32,539 nt of DNA from positions 1 through 32,539 of the forward strand of contig JAFGGJ010000046.1 of NCBI GenBank assembly GCA_016930595.1. Reading direction: 5' to 3'. Shown here piece after piece: positions 14,675 to 23,300 of this stretch. The notes under the pieces are model-generated. The model was not told where the DNA came from. It saw nothing but the letters and a program-made list of their open reading frames with translations, and made no database searches. The position numbers and the translations under genes are program-made. The stretch's first letter is position 1; each line of letters starts with the position of its first letter. This DNA comes from Planctomycetota bacterium (lineage in GTDB: Bacteria; Planctomycetota; SZUA-567; JAFGGJ01).

Positions 14675-16336
14675 ATGCCATGGTTTTCGCGAGTAAAACG
14701 CCTGTTTTCACTGCCGCTGTTCATGCGGGAGATTACGGAACAGGCCAACAGGCCGCGCACTTACATCCTGCGGACGGCTTACGCGATGCTGTTCATGGGT
14801 ATTTTTGCCGCCTATTATCTTGCTGAAACAGCGCACGGCGGGGGAGGATCATCGGCCTCACTGGGCATGGGACGCCGCCTGGGAATGTCCATAATCATTC
14901 TGCACACGATCGGGATAATTCTTTTTCTCCCATCGATGACGGCGGGTGCGATCACGTCCGAAAGGGAATCCGGCTCGCTGCCGCTGCTGCTCATCACCGA
15001 CATGTCGGCTCGTGACATACTGCTGCAGAAGCTGCTTGGACGGACACTGCCCGTTTTCATGATGCTGTTCTCGTCGCTACCTGCGCTGGGGCTGGCCTAC
15101 ATGACGGGCGGGCTGTCGCTCCTGGACCTGATCATGGGGGGGTACGCGGTAATCGCCCTTGTACTGCTGGCAGGAACGGCAACGCTGTATATTTCAGCGT
15201 TGTCATCATCCACGACCGAAGCCCTGACCATATCGTACGCGCTCTTCGGAGCGGGTCTCGCCGTACTGGCCGGTGTTTCAATAACGGGGGGCGGCGGCTA
15301 TGATTTTGTCGGGGGGCTGATGGCCCTGGCAGTACCGGGGACGATCGTATCGGCGATACTGCTCTATGCGACATGGCACCGGCTGTCGGTATATCCGCTC
15401 AGCGGGACGGCCAATCCTTTCACCAGATTTCTGAAGTGGTTGGACGAAGTCCTGCGGGGGGCAAGAAAATTCGCCGGGGAAAAGAGGATGTCCGACGACG
15501 AGTTCGACTTGCTGGAAACGGCCCCGGTCTACTGGCTTGATTCGAACAAGAAGACTTTTCTAAAAAACCACCACCTGGTGGTAGTGGCGATCCTGTCGCT
15601 GCCGATACTGCTGCCGGTGGAAACTGCAGCACACTGGCTGGCGACCCTGAATACGGCATATTCGGAACCGGAGTGGGCGGTCGGCCTGTACGTGGTCGGC
15701 TTTGCCGCCGCGGTGCTTGCAGTGCTGGCCATGTCGACCGGCGCCGTGGCCGGCGAGCGGTCATCAAGGACACTGTCCCTGCTGGCCATAACCCCCATAA
15801 AACCCCGGGACATGATTCTGCAGAAAGCCCGCTCCCTGCGCCGGTTCACTTTCACGCTGAGCCTGCCGCTGCTCTGCATGATTCTGGCAAGGACGATGCG
15901 GAGGGGAGAGTACGTCGCCGGCTGTTATCACGGAACGTTCCTGTATCTCCTCATCGGCGTCGGAGGCATCGCGATATACCTGCCGCTGGCGATGTGGGTC
16001 GGGCTGTGGATCGGGCTCAGGACAAAGCGGCGCCTGCGCGCCATGCTGACGGCCGTCGGGGCGGCGGCGGCATGGACGGGCGGTGCATTGGCCGTGGAAA
16101 TGCCGCTGCATGAGATGCACGCAGCGACGGCCGGCGGCGACGGAGGCGCAGCATCGTTTCTGATGGGGATAAACCCTTGCATCAACATTCTTTATGGCAG
16201 TCTGGGGTACACCTGTACAGCGGAAGACCCTCTTGTTACTGCGGGCATGCTGCACGGCCTGTTTATACATGCAATGATGTTGTTCCTGGTGCGCCAGATA
16301 GTACTGATAAATGCTGATAACTACTTCGATAATTGA
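14675..16336 (+). CDS. ABC-2-type permease-like protein with internal duplication, no ATPase
   Basis: 553 residues. The ATG at 14675 is used because GGGAGG lies 11 bases upstream; the open frame extends 66 codons further left without protein-like sequence. There are about 10-12 membrane segments. Two stretches repeat the ABC-2 permease signature: TAGAITSERESGS followed by LLLITDM and ILLQKLLGR (residues 89-123), and STGAVAGERSSRT followed by LLAITPI and MILQKAR (354-386). The protein is therefore two permease-like halves in one chain. ABC-2 permeases normally pair with an ATP-binding subunit, but none is encoded nearby, so the partner is elsewhere or absent. A TACAAT box at 14630-14635 could be a -10 element but lacks a good -35. 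It converges on the giant surface protein gene. Confidence 0.8.
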   Translation: MPWFSRVKRLFSLPLFMREITEQANRPRTYILRTAYAMLFMGIFAAYYLAETAHGGGGSSASLGMGRRLGMSIIILHTIGIILFLPSMTAGAITSERESGSLPLLLITDMSARDILLQKLLGRTLPVFMMLFSSLPALGLAYMTGGLSLLDLIMGGYAVIALVLLAGTATLYISALSSSTTEALTISYALFGAGLAVLAGVSITGGGGYDFVGGLMALAVPGTIVSAILLYATWHRLSVYPLSGTANPFTRFLKWLDEVLRGARKFAGEKRMSDDEFDLLETAPVYWLDSNKKTFLKNHHLVVVAILSLPILLPVETAAHWLATLNTAYSEPEWAVGLYVVGFAAAVLAVLAMSTGAVAGERSSRTLSLLAITPIKPRDMILQKARSLRRFTFTLSLPLLCMILARTMRRGEYVAGCYHGTFLYLLIGVGGIAIYLPLAMWVGLWIGLRTKRRLRAMLTAVGAAAAWTGGALAVEMPLHEMHAATAGGDGGAASFLMGINPCINILYGSLGYTCTAEDPLVTAGMLHGLFIHAMMLFLVRQIVLINADNYFDN

Positions 16337-16360
16337 GTCGCCCCCGGAGGGGACGGCGAC
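16337..16360. terminator. Hairpin between convergent genes, possible bidirectional terminator
   Basis: GTCGCC at 16337-16342 pairs with GGCGAC at 16355-16360, and an inner CCC/GGG stem closes a GGAG loop with a two-base bulge. There is no T run on either side, so termination is uncertain, but the position in the 50-base gap between two convergent stops fits. Confidence 0.35.
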
Positions 16361-16386
16361 CGGCGCCGAACTGCCAGCCGGTAAAC

Positions 16387-19300
16387 TCATGGGGATACCC
16401 GGATCACTCCGGCGGGTATCGTGACGGCGGGGAACCGCCCGACGGCTGCGGCACCCGGCGGTTCCGGCAATCCTGGAGGAACGGCAAAAATCCTTATCTG
16501 TTCGCCGGGTCCGGCCGGGGCTATGTTCATGCGGCCGGTTTTGCATGGCAAAGGAGGATCGCCGCCGTGTTGCCTGTACAGGAGGGCGCGTTCCTCGCCG
16601 GGGAAGTTATGTATCCTCAACACCGGTTTTCTCGCGGCTCCGTACGCGTCCAGGCGGACGGTTCCGGCAGGCCATGAGGCATCCAGAGGGCCTTCGGTAA
16701 AACCGACGATATCGAGCCTAGTGATGATCCGCATATTGCCGGACGCGAGCTTAATGCCTGTACCCTCGTACACACCGTTCAGATCGAGGAGCACCGTAGT
16801 CCACGACGAACGAGCCAGCGGCAGGTCGTAACGCCGCACAGCGCCTCCGACAATGTGCGCTTCCACGCTGAGGGACGTAATTGAAGAATCCGCATTGTAC
16901 GAAAACGCAAAATATTCTTCACGGCCCACATCCATGTAGCGCGTCATGAGAGTGGCGCGCCATTCACCCGTGCCGGTGCGGAGGAGGCCGCCACCGGATC
17001 CGCCGATGCCGGCGCCGTCCTGTTGCGTGACCCTGACGTTGTAATGAGGCCGGAGGCTGCCGGCTGATTCCGTAAAGTATTGGGCCCCGCCGAGCATGGC
17101 GCTGATGCCGCCGGGCAAGGGACCGCGGACGGAACCGGTCGGTTCGTAGAAGACGACCGGGGCATGCATCCCGGTCCGGGTACCGGTACCCGTTTCCGGG
17201 CAGCCTTCCCGCAGGACTTTCCCGTCAAGCGTGATTCTGCCTGAAACGGAAAGCTGTATGGGACCATAGTCGGGGGTGGAATTCCCGGCAATGTCGGCAA
17301 TGCCGCCCAGGGTCATGGTGACGGAAGGGAGCGCCGCCCAGTCAGGAAGGCTGCTCCGGACGACCCGCAGAACACCCGTATCGGCATCATACCTGAGTCC
17401 GTTGCCGGACCGGTAGCTTCCCAGGTTCCTGCCATCGGCGTCGCAGATCGAAAGGGAAACACCGGAAAGATCGACTCCACTGAGGTTGTCCGTAACGACG
17501 AAATGCCCCGCCAGAAGCGACAGCGGCGGCAGATTCGCCGGCTTTTCGGGTACAAAGATCACGGTGGGGGGCGTTCGGTCGAGAACGAAGCCGCGCCGCA
17601 CCGGTGCACTCCACCTGCCCGTTGAATCCGCCACGGAAACGGTGACGTACCTGATGCCGTCTTCAAGGCTGTCCAGCTGAACCCTCTCGACACCGCTCGC
17701 ATCCAGTACGGCCGTTCTCAACGGGAACGGCCCGGTGTCGACGGCAGTAAGAGCAACAGATTCGCCGTCGTCTACGTACATGCGCCAGTCGGAAACGTCC
17801 CCGACTCCCCGGATCGTGAAATCGACCCTGGGAGCAGCGGCTGAGACCAGGGGGAGCAGTTCCGCCGACTTGAGGTCCAGGCCCATGCCCAGCATCATTC
17901 CGTTCCAGCCGATTTCAGCAAGTGCCAGGGCGGAAGGGCGGTAACCCGCGCTCGGCATGCCCGAGGCCTTGAGGGTGAGCGGCAGATTGAACAGGGCGGT
18001 ATGCCATTCGCCGTCACCGTCAAAGGGGACGTCAGGCACGGGGGACATAAAACGGGAGTGCAAGGCCCATTCGGTATTACGATCGAGACCGTCGCCCCAG
18101 ACAATGGACGCGGCGGCGGATTCAAAATGGGGACTCAGGGAAACCCGCCGGTCCGCGCGGTATTGCAGTTTGAGGAAACAGTCGGACGGCCGCGCCGCTC
18201 CGCCGAACAATCCGACACGGCTCATGGCGCCCCAATGAGCGGCGGCGATCCGGGTAAACCCACTTTCTTCCGGGTGGTGTACGAGAAGGGCGGAAACCCC
18301 GTACCTGCCCGCCAGGGAATTCTCGTCGGAGAAGTCAATGGCGTCGGCCTTCCTGCCGTTTATGGATATCGAAATAACTTCGGGCGGGGCAGCCGCCGGG
18401 GAGTCGGCAAACGCCAGTTCGTGCTCTACGGCGCCCTGATCATGGGTCATCCACCGCAGGTGGAGCGGGGTGCCTTCAGCCACTTCCCTGCCCAGATCCG
18501 AAAGCCGGTAACGCTGTTCGCCGTGGCGGAACGGCTCACAGGGCATGAGTGTGAGAGTGTTCCCGGGGGCCACGGTGCCTATGGACACCGTCACCGGCCC
18601 GGCGGCTCCGGGTATGATGAGTATCCCGGCGACGATGTAAGGGTTCCCGCGTTCCTGAACATCCTGCTCAGGAGCCGGTTCGACGGACATGTCGAGCAGC
18701 AGGTACGAAGTCCCCGGGGGATTTACCGTCAGCGCCGAAGCACGGTATCCCGTCCTGTGGAGACACCCGACAGCAATGAGATACAGGCCGGACTTTTCAC
18801 CCCCCACGATGTTTTCGGGGTGCCGGATAATCGCCCGTACGGATACCGTACCGTCTTCTTCCACTTCCCGGGAAGCCACCTGGAGCGGAACGAAAGGCAA
18901 TTCCTGCGGCAGGTCGCCGAAAAGCGGAATAAACCCGATGAGCCCTTTGTCATAGAGCCTGGGCCGGTAGGACTGCCAGGGAGGGGGCCCCTTCTCCGGC
19001 CATGAATCGACAAATGGACCGTCGCCGTAGGAATCACCCCAGGCAAACCCGGCAGCGTCAGCCGGGAGAACGTAGGCGCCCAGCACAGGAGAGCCGGAGG
19101 CAGGCTTCGCCCTGATGTTCACGACCATGTCCTGGCCTGCATAAGCGTAGAAAGGCTTCTTTCTGGCGATAACAAAAGGCCCTGACACGGGCTGCGTCAC
19201 AAACAAACCATCGCCGGCGGCCCGGACGGAAGCAGAAGGCACACCGGCCCAGAGGTTGGTGTAGATACCGTCGTCATAACCGGCAGGAGCCGCCGGGAAA

Positions 19301-21771
19301 CGGACCGGGACATCCGCTCCCTGCCGCAGCCGGCCGGTTATCAGCAGCCTGCCAAACAGCAGGCTGTTCCTCTGTGTCCAGACGGCGACATGCACGGGAC
19401 CTTCAATGGCATCCGGGTCGGTGACAGTGAAGCCGGTCCGGCCGTCGAGTTCGTACGTGAAAGCGCTGCCGCGCCGTGAAAGCCGCACGTGCGTCCAGTG
19501 CCTGTGAAAATCCTGGCGGAAAGGAAGATACAGGTGGTTGGCAGGAGGCTGCAGGTCCGGGTCCGCGGTCTCAGCAAGTACAGCGCCCTTGCGATAGAAC
19601 CTGCTGACCCGGTCGTAATCTTCGCCGACTGAAAGAGTGTAACCGGCACCGAGGTCTCCCGGCACCGGAGTGATGGAAAGATTGTAGTCGCCGCTTCTTT
19701 CAAAAGGCTCGTCGAGCATTTCCATGAAAGTAGAGACGTAGTAATCAATCGTGAAGTCGCCGTCCACAATGCCTTTCCACCAGGCTGCGGCGGTTTCCCC
19801 GGAGCGGGTCGAGAGAAACGAGAAACGGGGGTCGCAGACCCATTTGTTGGCGATCCCCCAGAAACCACCGGTAAAAACCAAGCTTGACGGGGCACGGTCG
19901 AACGATTCGTCAAAGGCCCCGTCGTCGATGACGTTGGCAATGCCGGAAGGGTTCTTCCCCGAAGCCATCCTGATAAATACCCTGCGCCACGGGTTCTGCG
20001 GAGCGGCAGCGGATTCGGCCACGCCGGCACTACCGGCCGGCAGGACCGAAACATTTTTCGCTCCAATCGTTATCCTGGCGGGGGTAGCCGCGGGGGTAGC
20101 GGTCCAACGGAACGTCCCGTCCGACTGCGGACCGCCCGTTTCGTCGGCAACGGCTATTTCGGTGGTTTCATCCAGACGCGCCAGCAGCAGCGTGGCTTCT
20201 TCATAGACTGCGTAGCGAAAAACGTACCGGCCGTCCCCCGCGTACAACCACCTGCCGGCTGGATTCGCCCAATCCCGGACGGAACTTTCGGCACTGATCA
20301 GTGCGCCTTCGGGACTGGAAGCCCCGCCGCTTCCGGCGAGATCGGCCGGCTCGGCGGAATATTCAAAGTCATCGAACATCGGGGGCCGCGCCGGCAAGTC
20401 CGGGACAGCGTTGTCAACTTGCGCGAAGATGCCGGCCCGACCGAAACTGTCCGGCAGGTCCGTCGAGAGTATCTCGCGGCCGTCCAGATCCATCACGGCC
20501 CTGCCACCGCCGAAAACAACTCCCATGCGGTAGAAAGAACCCGGCCAGACGACCGCCGGTGCGCGGGCAAGCTCCGTACTGCGGCCCATGCTGTTTTTCA
20601 CGATGGCCGCGCAACCGCCGCCGTTCAGGACAGCAGCCGTATAGTTGTTGGAATCCTGATAGTTAAACACCAGACCACCGGCGCCGAAACGATCCAAAGA
20701 AACGGACACTTCCAACCTGCCGGATACCCAGTCGCTCCGCCCGGTGGTAAGTATGCCGACTGGTTCCATTCTGCCGCCGGTCCACGGTACGGGAACGGCA
20801 GTTTCGCCCCAGCGGTACTTTTCCCGCGGTATGGTGAAATTCACCGTCTTGCCCGTGGACGGGCGGAGGATGCGGAGCCTGACTTTATCATCGTACGTAC
20901 CGAAAAGCGACCGGCCGCCGCCCGAGTCGATGGAAAGAACGATATCGTCTTCATGGACGCCGGAGCGGGAAGCGGGCCCGTTGCCACTGAGGCGCGATAC
21001 CGTCTGCATGCCCCGGATACCGCCGATCATCGCACCGATGCCGATCCTCGAAAGCCCTATGCGCTCAGCAAAAACCGGGTCATCCCAACGCCTGCCTGGA
21101 GGGCGGAAAGCCAGAACAAAAGGATTTGTCGACCTGTCGGGATGAGACAGGGCGGTAAGCTCCCACTTACCGGCGAGGACTTCCCATTGACCGGGTTCAT
21201 CTCCGACTCGCATGAAATCATCGGACATTCTTGAGACGCCGCCTGGCGGACAGTACCCGACGGGGCACATCGCCTGGAGCGCCGTGATCTTCCTGACGGT
21301 AACGGGAAACGTCCCGGTATGGTCGCCGGCCATGAAAACAGTTTCGCCCTCCTTCATGAACACGGCCACGGGGAGAGGTCCTTGGGCGAGCACATCCTCC
21401 ACGATGTCAGCCGGGACGCCGGCAGCAATATCAGGGGCCCGGCGGAGCAGCTTCGTACCGGACGGCCCCAAGTTGAGTGTAAATGCAACTCCTTCAATGG
21501 TTTCCACCCGGGCTGAGGCGGTCACCCCTTCTTCAAAAGAAGGATGCACGACCGCAAGGCCTCCATTGCCCGTACCGTTATACCTGGGGACAACGGCCAC
21601 GGCAGCACCATCCCGGGCGGGTTTCAGCGCCTGCCCCGGTCCGGAGCCGGCCGACCACCTTGCCACTGCCACCGCGATAACCGCCAGCACAAACAGCATG
21701 AGAACAAGTATGACGGCGGCGATCCTGCGGTCAGCCTTCTGCAAAGCAATCTCCCGGAACAGACAAGGCAT
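16387..21771 (-). CDS. Giant membrane-anchored multidomain surface protein with PDZ and lectin-like modules
   Basis: Up to 1,794 residues. One membrane segment (17-39) without a cleavage site suggests an N-terminal anchor with the rest outside. Visible modules are: a beta-sandwich of concanavalin/LamG type from about 181 (DDFMRVG..GQWEVLAGKWEL) to 471 (FDDFEY); a PDZ-like stretch at about 240-315 (GNGPASRSGVHEDDIVLSID) lying inside that sandwich; a second sandwich at about 617-813 (GGFWGIANKWVCDPRF, then DGDFTIDYYVS); beta-rich material at 830-1120; a CBM-like jelly roll at about 1195-1310; Ig-like modules at 1313-1510, the second starting DRTPPTVIF; and a last CBM-like module at about 1600-1730. 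Domain limits are by eye. The ATG at 21771 overlaps a TATAAT (21775-21770), while TTG at 21744 has GGGAG seven bases upstream, so the true start may be 21744. Likely carbohydrate binding at the envelope; no hydrolase motif seen. Confidence 0.8.
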   Translation of the reverse strand: MPCLFREIALQKADRRIAAVILVLMLFVLAVIAVAVARWSAGSGPGQALKPARDGAAVAVVPRYNGTGNGGLAVVHPSFEEGVTASARVETIEGVAFTLNLGPSGTKLLRRAPDIAAGVPADIVEDVLAQGPLPVAVFMKEGETVFMAGDHTGTFPVTVRKITALQAMCPVGYCPPGGVSRMSDDFMRVGDEPGQWEVLAGKWELTALSHPDRSTNPFVLAFRPPGRRWDDPVFAERIGLSRIGIGAMIGGIRGMQTVSRLSGNGPASRSGVHEDDIVLSIDSGGGRSLFGTYDDKVRLRILRPSTGKTVNFTIPREKYRWGETAVPVPWTGGRMEPVGILTTGRSDWVSGRLEVSVSLDRFGAGGLVFNYQDSNNYTAAVLNGGGCAAIVKNSMGRSTELARAPAVVWPGSFYRMGVVFGGGRAVMDLDGREILSTDLPDSFGRAGIFAQVDNAVPDLPARPPMFDDFEYSAEPADLAGSGGASSPEGALISAESSVRDWANPAGRWLYAGDGRYVFRYAVYEEATLLLARLDETTEIAVADETGGPQSDGTFRWTATPAATPARITIGAKNVSVLPAGSAGVAESAAAPQNPWRRVFIRMASGKNPSGIANVIDDGAFDESFDRAPSSLVFTGGFWGIANKWVCDPRFSFLSTRSGETAAAWWKGIVDGDFTIDYYVSTFMEMLDEPFERSGDYNLSITPVPGDLGAGYTLSVGEDYDRVSRFYRKGAVLAETADPDLQPPANHLYLPFRQDFHRHWTHVRLSRRGSAFTYELDGRTGFTVTDPDAIEGPVHVAVWTQRNSLLFGRLLITGRLRQGADVPVRFPAAPAGYDDGIYTNLWAGVPSASVRAAGDGLFVTQPVSGPFVIARKKPFYAYAGQDMVVNIRAKPASGSPVLGAYVLPADAAGFAWGDSYGDGPFVDSWPEKGPPPWQSYRPRLYDKGLIGFIPLFGDLPQELPFVPLQVASREVEEDGTVSVRAIIRHPENIVGGEKSGLYLIAVGCLHRTGYRASALTVNPPGTSYLLLDMSVEPAPEQDVQERGNPYIVAGILIIPGAAGPVTVSIGTVAPGNTLTLMPCEPFRHGEQRYRLSDLGREVAEGTPLHLRWMTHDQGAVEHELAFADSPAAAPPEVISISINGRKADAIDFSDENSLAGRYGVSALLVHHPEESGFTRIAAAHWGAMSRVGLFGGAARPSDCFLKLQYRADRRVSLSPHFESAAASIVWGDGLDRNTEWALHSRFMSPVPDVPFDGDGEWHTALFNLPLTLKASGMPSAGYRPSALALAEIGWNGMMLGMGLDLKSAELLPLVSAAAPRVDFTIRGVGDVSDWRMYVDDGESVALTAVDTGPFPLRTAVLDASGVERVQLDSLEDGIRYVTVSVADSTGRWSAPVRRGFVLDRTPPTVIFVPEKPANLPPLSLLAGHFVVTDNLSGVDLSGVSLSICDADGRNLGSYRSGNGLRYDADTGVLRVVRSSLPDWAALPSVTMTLGGIADIAGNSTPDYGPIQLSVSGRITLDGKVLREGCPETGTGTRTGMHAPVVFYEPTGSVRGPLPGGISAMLGGAQYFTESAGSLRPHYNVRVTQQDGAGIGGSGGGLLRTGTGEWRATLMTRYMDVGREEYFAFSYNADSSITSLSVEAHIVGGAVRRYDLPLARSSWTTVLLDLNGVYEGTGIKLASGNMRIITRLDIVGFTEGPLDASWPAGTVRLDAYGAARKPVLRIHNFPGEERALLYRQHGGDPPLPCKTGRMNIAPAGPGEQIRIFAVPPGLPEPPGAAAVGRFPAVTIPAGVIRVSP

Positions 21772-21843
21772 TATACAACAACCGCGCTCCGGTCCACCAG
21801 CGGAATACGGTACATCGCCGGAACGGTTTACACCGGAAAATCA

Positions 21844-21871
21844 TTGACTGGCAATAGTTAGGGAATAGAAT
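21844..21871 (+). promoter_or_regulatory. Near-consensus sigma-70 promoter for the small protein gene and possibly the RsbW cluster
   Basis: TTGACT (21844-21849), 16 bases, then TAGAAT (21866-21871), five of six matches in each box. The predicted start near 21878 leaves a short leader that holds AAGGAG at 21893-21898. It is one of the best matches in the window. Confidence 0.75.
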
Positions 21872-21908
21872 AACCAAGTTGTGCGTGTGGCGAAGGAGCA
21901 TGGAAACC

Positions 21909-22148
21909 GTGGACGGAATTACCGGTATTGCCGGAGCGAACACAACGTACCTTGTGGAAGACGGCCCGCAGTACGTCACGCACAGGATACCCGACAGCGT
22001 AGGCCGCATGAAGGACGGCACGCCCAGGATGGGCTACCAATCGCTGCCGGCAGATTACGCTTTTCAGGAATACGTGCTTGCGCGGACGGCAAAAGCCACC
22101 GGCAGCGGTATAACGCTGCTGGGGCTGGAAGTGGACATCTACGGGTAA
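21909..22148 (+). CDS. Small hypothetical protein
   Basis: 79 residues from the GTG at 21909, or 82 from the ATG at 21900. The GTG is preferred because AAGGAG ends 10 bases before it but only one base before the ATG. I do not recognise the family. The sequence begins with a Gly/Ile-rich stretch (DGITGIAGANTTYLV), has a charged middle and ends GITLLGLEVDIYG. It has no signal peptide or membrane segment. A strong promoter immediately upstream and a possible terminator downstream argue that it is a real, well-expressed gene. It precedes the RsbW-like gene by 187 bases. Confidence 0.6.
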   Translation: MDGITGIAGANTTYLVEDGPQYVTHRIPDSVGRMKDGTPRMGYQSLPADYAFQEYVLARTAKATGSGITLLGLEVDIYG

Positions 22149-22224
22149 TATCCGAGCCGGAGATCCGGTTGCAAGCAAGGCACACCGGACACCGGCAGGT
22201 CGGGCAGGTATGCCGGGCGGGCGG

Positions 22225-22252
22225 CACCGTCGGCCGGTGTAGCGGTTTTTTT
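22225..22252 (+). terminator. Possible terminator or attenuator downstream of the small protein gene
   Basis: CACCG at 22225-22229 pairs with CGGTG at 22235-22239 around a 5-base loop, and a run of seven T follows at 22246-22252 after a gap of six bases. The stem is short, so it may be a weak terminator that lets some transcripts read into the RsbW-like gene. Confidence 0.4.
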
Positions 22253-22335
22253 CGGGGCCATCCCCGGAGACGGGTGCAGGCTTTGATACGATCCCTGGGA
22301 GAAGACGGAAACATGCGGACAAAGGGAGGTGCTTC

Positions 22336-22884
22336 TTGACGCCCGGTTGCAAGCGTCAGGGAGGCAATTCGGGCATACTGTACTCGGTATCCACGCCGAG
22401 GACGTTCGGCCGCGTTCTGCTGGAAGAGAGAATTTCCAGCAGGCTGAGGCACAAGAACAAGGTGATCAAGAAAATCCTGCAGCGCGCCGAAGCCGAAAAA
22501 TGCATAACCGAAGATGAAAAAGGACGCTGGCGTCTGTGCCTGGATGAAGCGATGGTGAATGCCATTGTGCATGGCAACAACGGAGATCCCAGGCGCTTCG
22601 TGAGAGTAACGCTGATGGCCGGCGAATCAAGATGGGCGGTGCTGGTGGAGGACGAGGGCGAAGGATTCGATCCTGAAGACATACCGGATGCCGGGTCACT
22701 GCGGGCGCTGTATGCCGAGAGCGGCCGTGGCATACTGCTGATGAAGGAATTCACGGACGAGGTCCGGTTCTACCGCAGAGGCGCTTCCGTCATGCTGGTG
22801 AAATCACGAACCAAGCCCAGGGGAACCGGGAAAAGCAGTGGCGGGGCCTCCAAACGGAGAAAACATGGCTCGCAAGGGACTTGA
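22336..22884 (+). CDS. RsbW/SpoIIAB-like anti-sigma serine kinase (HATPase)
   Basis: 182 residues from a TTG start at 22336, chosen because GGGAGG sits seven bases upstream. GHKL ATP-binding motifs are in order: N box LDEAMVNAIVHGN (69-81), G1 DEGEGF (106-111) and G2 GRGI (130-133) in the usual spacing. Proteins of this type bind a sigma factor or other target and phosphorylate a STAS antagonist. The N-terminal 30 residues and a basic C-terminal tail (157-182) lie outside the kinase core. The gene overlaps the following STAS gene by 20 bases, so the pair is translationally coupled as in classical partner-switching modules. No sigma factor gene is in the window, so its target is encoded elsewhere or is not a sigma factor. 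Confidence 0.88.
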   Translation: MTPGCKRQGGNSGILYSVSTPRTFGRVLLEERISSRLRHKNKVIKKILQRAEAEKCITEDEKGRWRLCLDEAMVNAIVHGNNGDPRRFVRVTLMAGESRWAVLVEDEGEGFDPEDIPDAGSLRALYAESGRGILLMKEFTDEVRFYRRGASVMLVKSRTKPRGTGKSSGGASKRRKHGSQGT

Positions 22885-23275
22885 GCAGATAATAATGCAG
22901 AAGCAAGGCGATGTGGCCGTCGTCAGCCTGCTCAACAAGCGCATGCTCGACGCCGCGAACATACGGGATCTTGCGGACGAACTGCACGCTCTTGTCACCG
23001 AGCGCGGCGTCACTCGAATGGTCCTGAACCTGGACGGCGTGGAATACCTGTCGAGCGCGGTTCTCGGCAAACTCATTTCCCTCCTAAAAGTGATAAAAAA
23101 GGAAAAAGGCAGCTTAAGAATCTGCAACGTGCATCCGAACGTGAAGGAAATTTTCGAGGTAACTCAACTGGACAAAGTGCTCGGAGTGGAAAAAAACGTA
23201 TCGGAAGCCGTCAACGCAATCAAGCAGGGGAAACGGCCCGGCGGCAAGAAGAGCCGCGGGTGGCTTTCCTGGTAA
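22865..23275 (+). CDS. STAS-domain anti-sigma factor antagonist (RsbV/SpoIIAA-like)
   Basis: 136 residues. The ATG at 22865 follows GGAG by seven bases; an in-frame ATG nine codons upstream has no such site. The STAS core holds VAVVSLLNKRMLDAANI at the start, then LNLDGVEYLSSAVLGKLISLL, where Ser63 or Ser64 is the likely phosphorylation site of the partner kinase. The tail after residue 120 is basic (KRPGGKKSRGWLSW), which could bind nucleic acid or membranes but has no known function. It overlaps the RsbW-like gene and is followed 25 bases later by the coiled-coil membrane protein. Confidence 0.88.
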   Translation: MARKGLEQIIMQKQGDVAVVSLLNKRMLDAANIRDLADELHALVTERGVTRMVLNLDGVEYLSSAVLGKLISLLKVIKKEKGSLRICNVHPNVKEIFEVTQLDKVLGVEKNVSEAVNAIKQGKRPGGKKSRGWLSW

Positions 23276-23300
23276 AATACTATGGACAGGGAGGAAACAA

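Noticed and set aside
21858..22352. A 164-residue minus-strand frame opposite the small protein gene
   Set aside because: A near-consensus promoter and ribosome site point to the plus strand, and the minus translation has no recognisable features.
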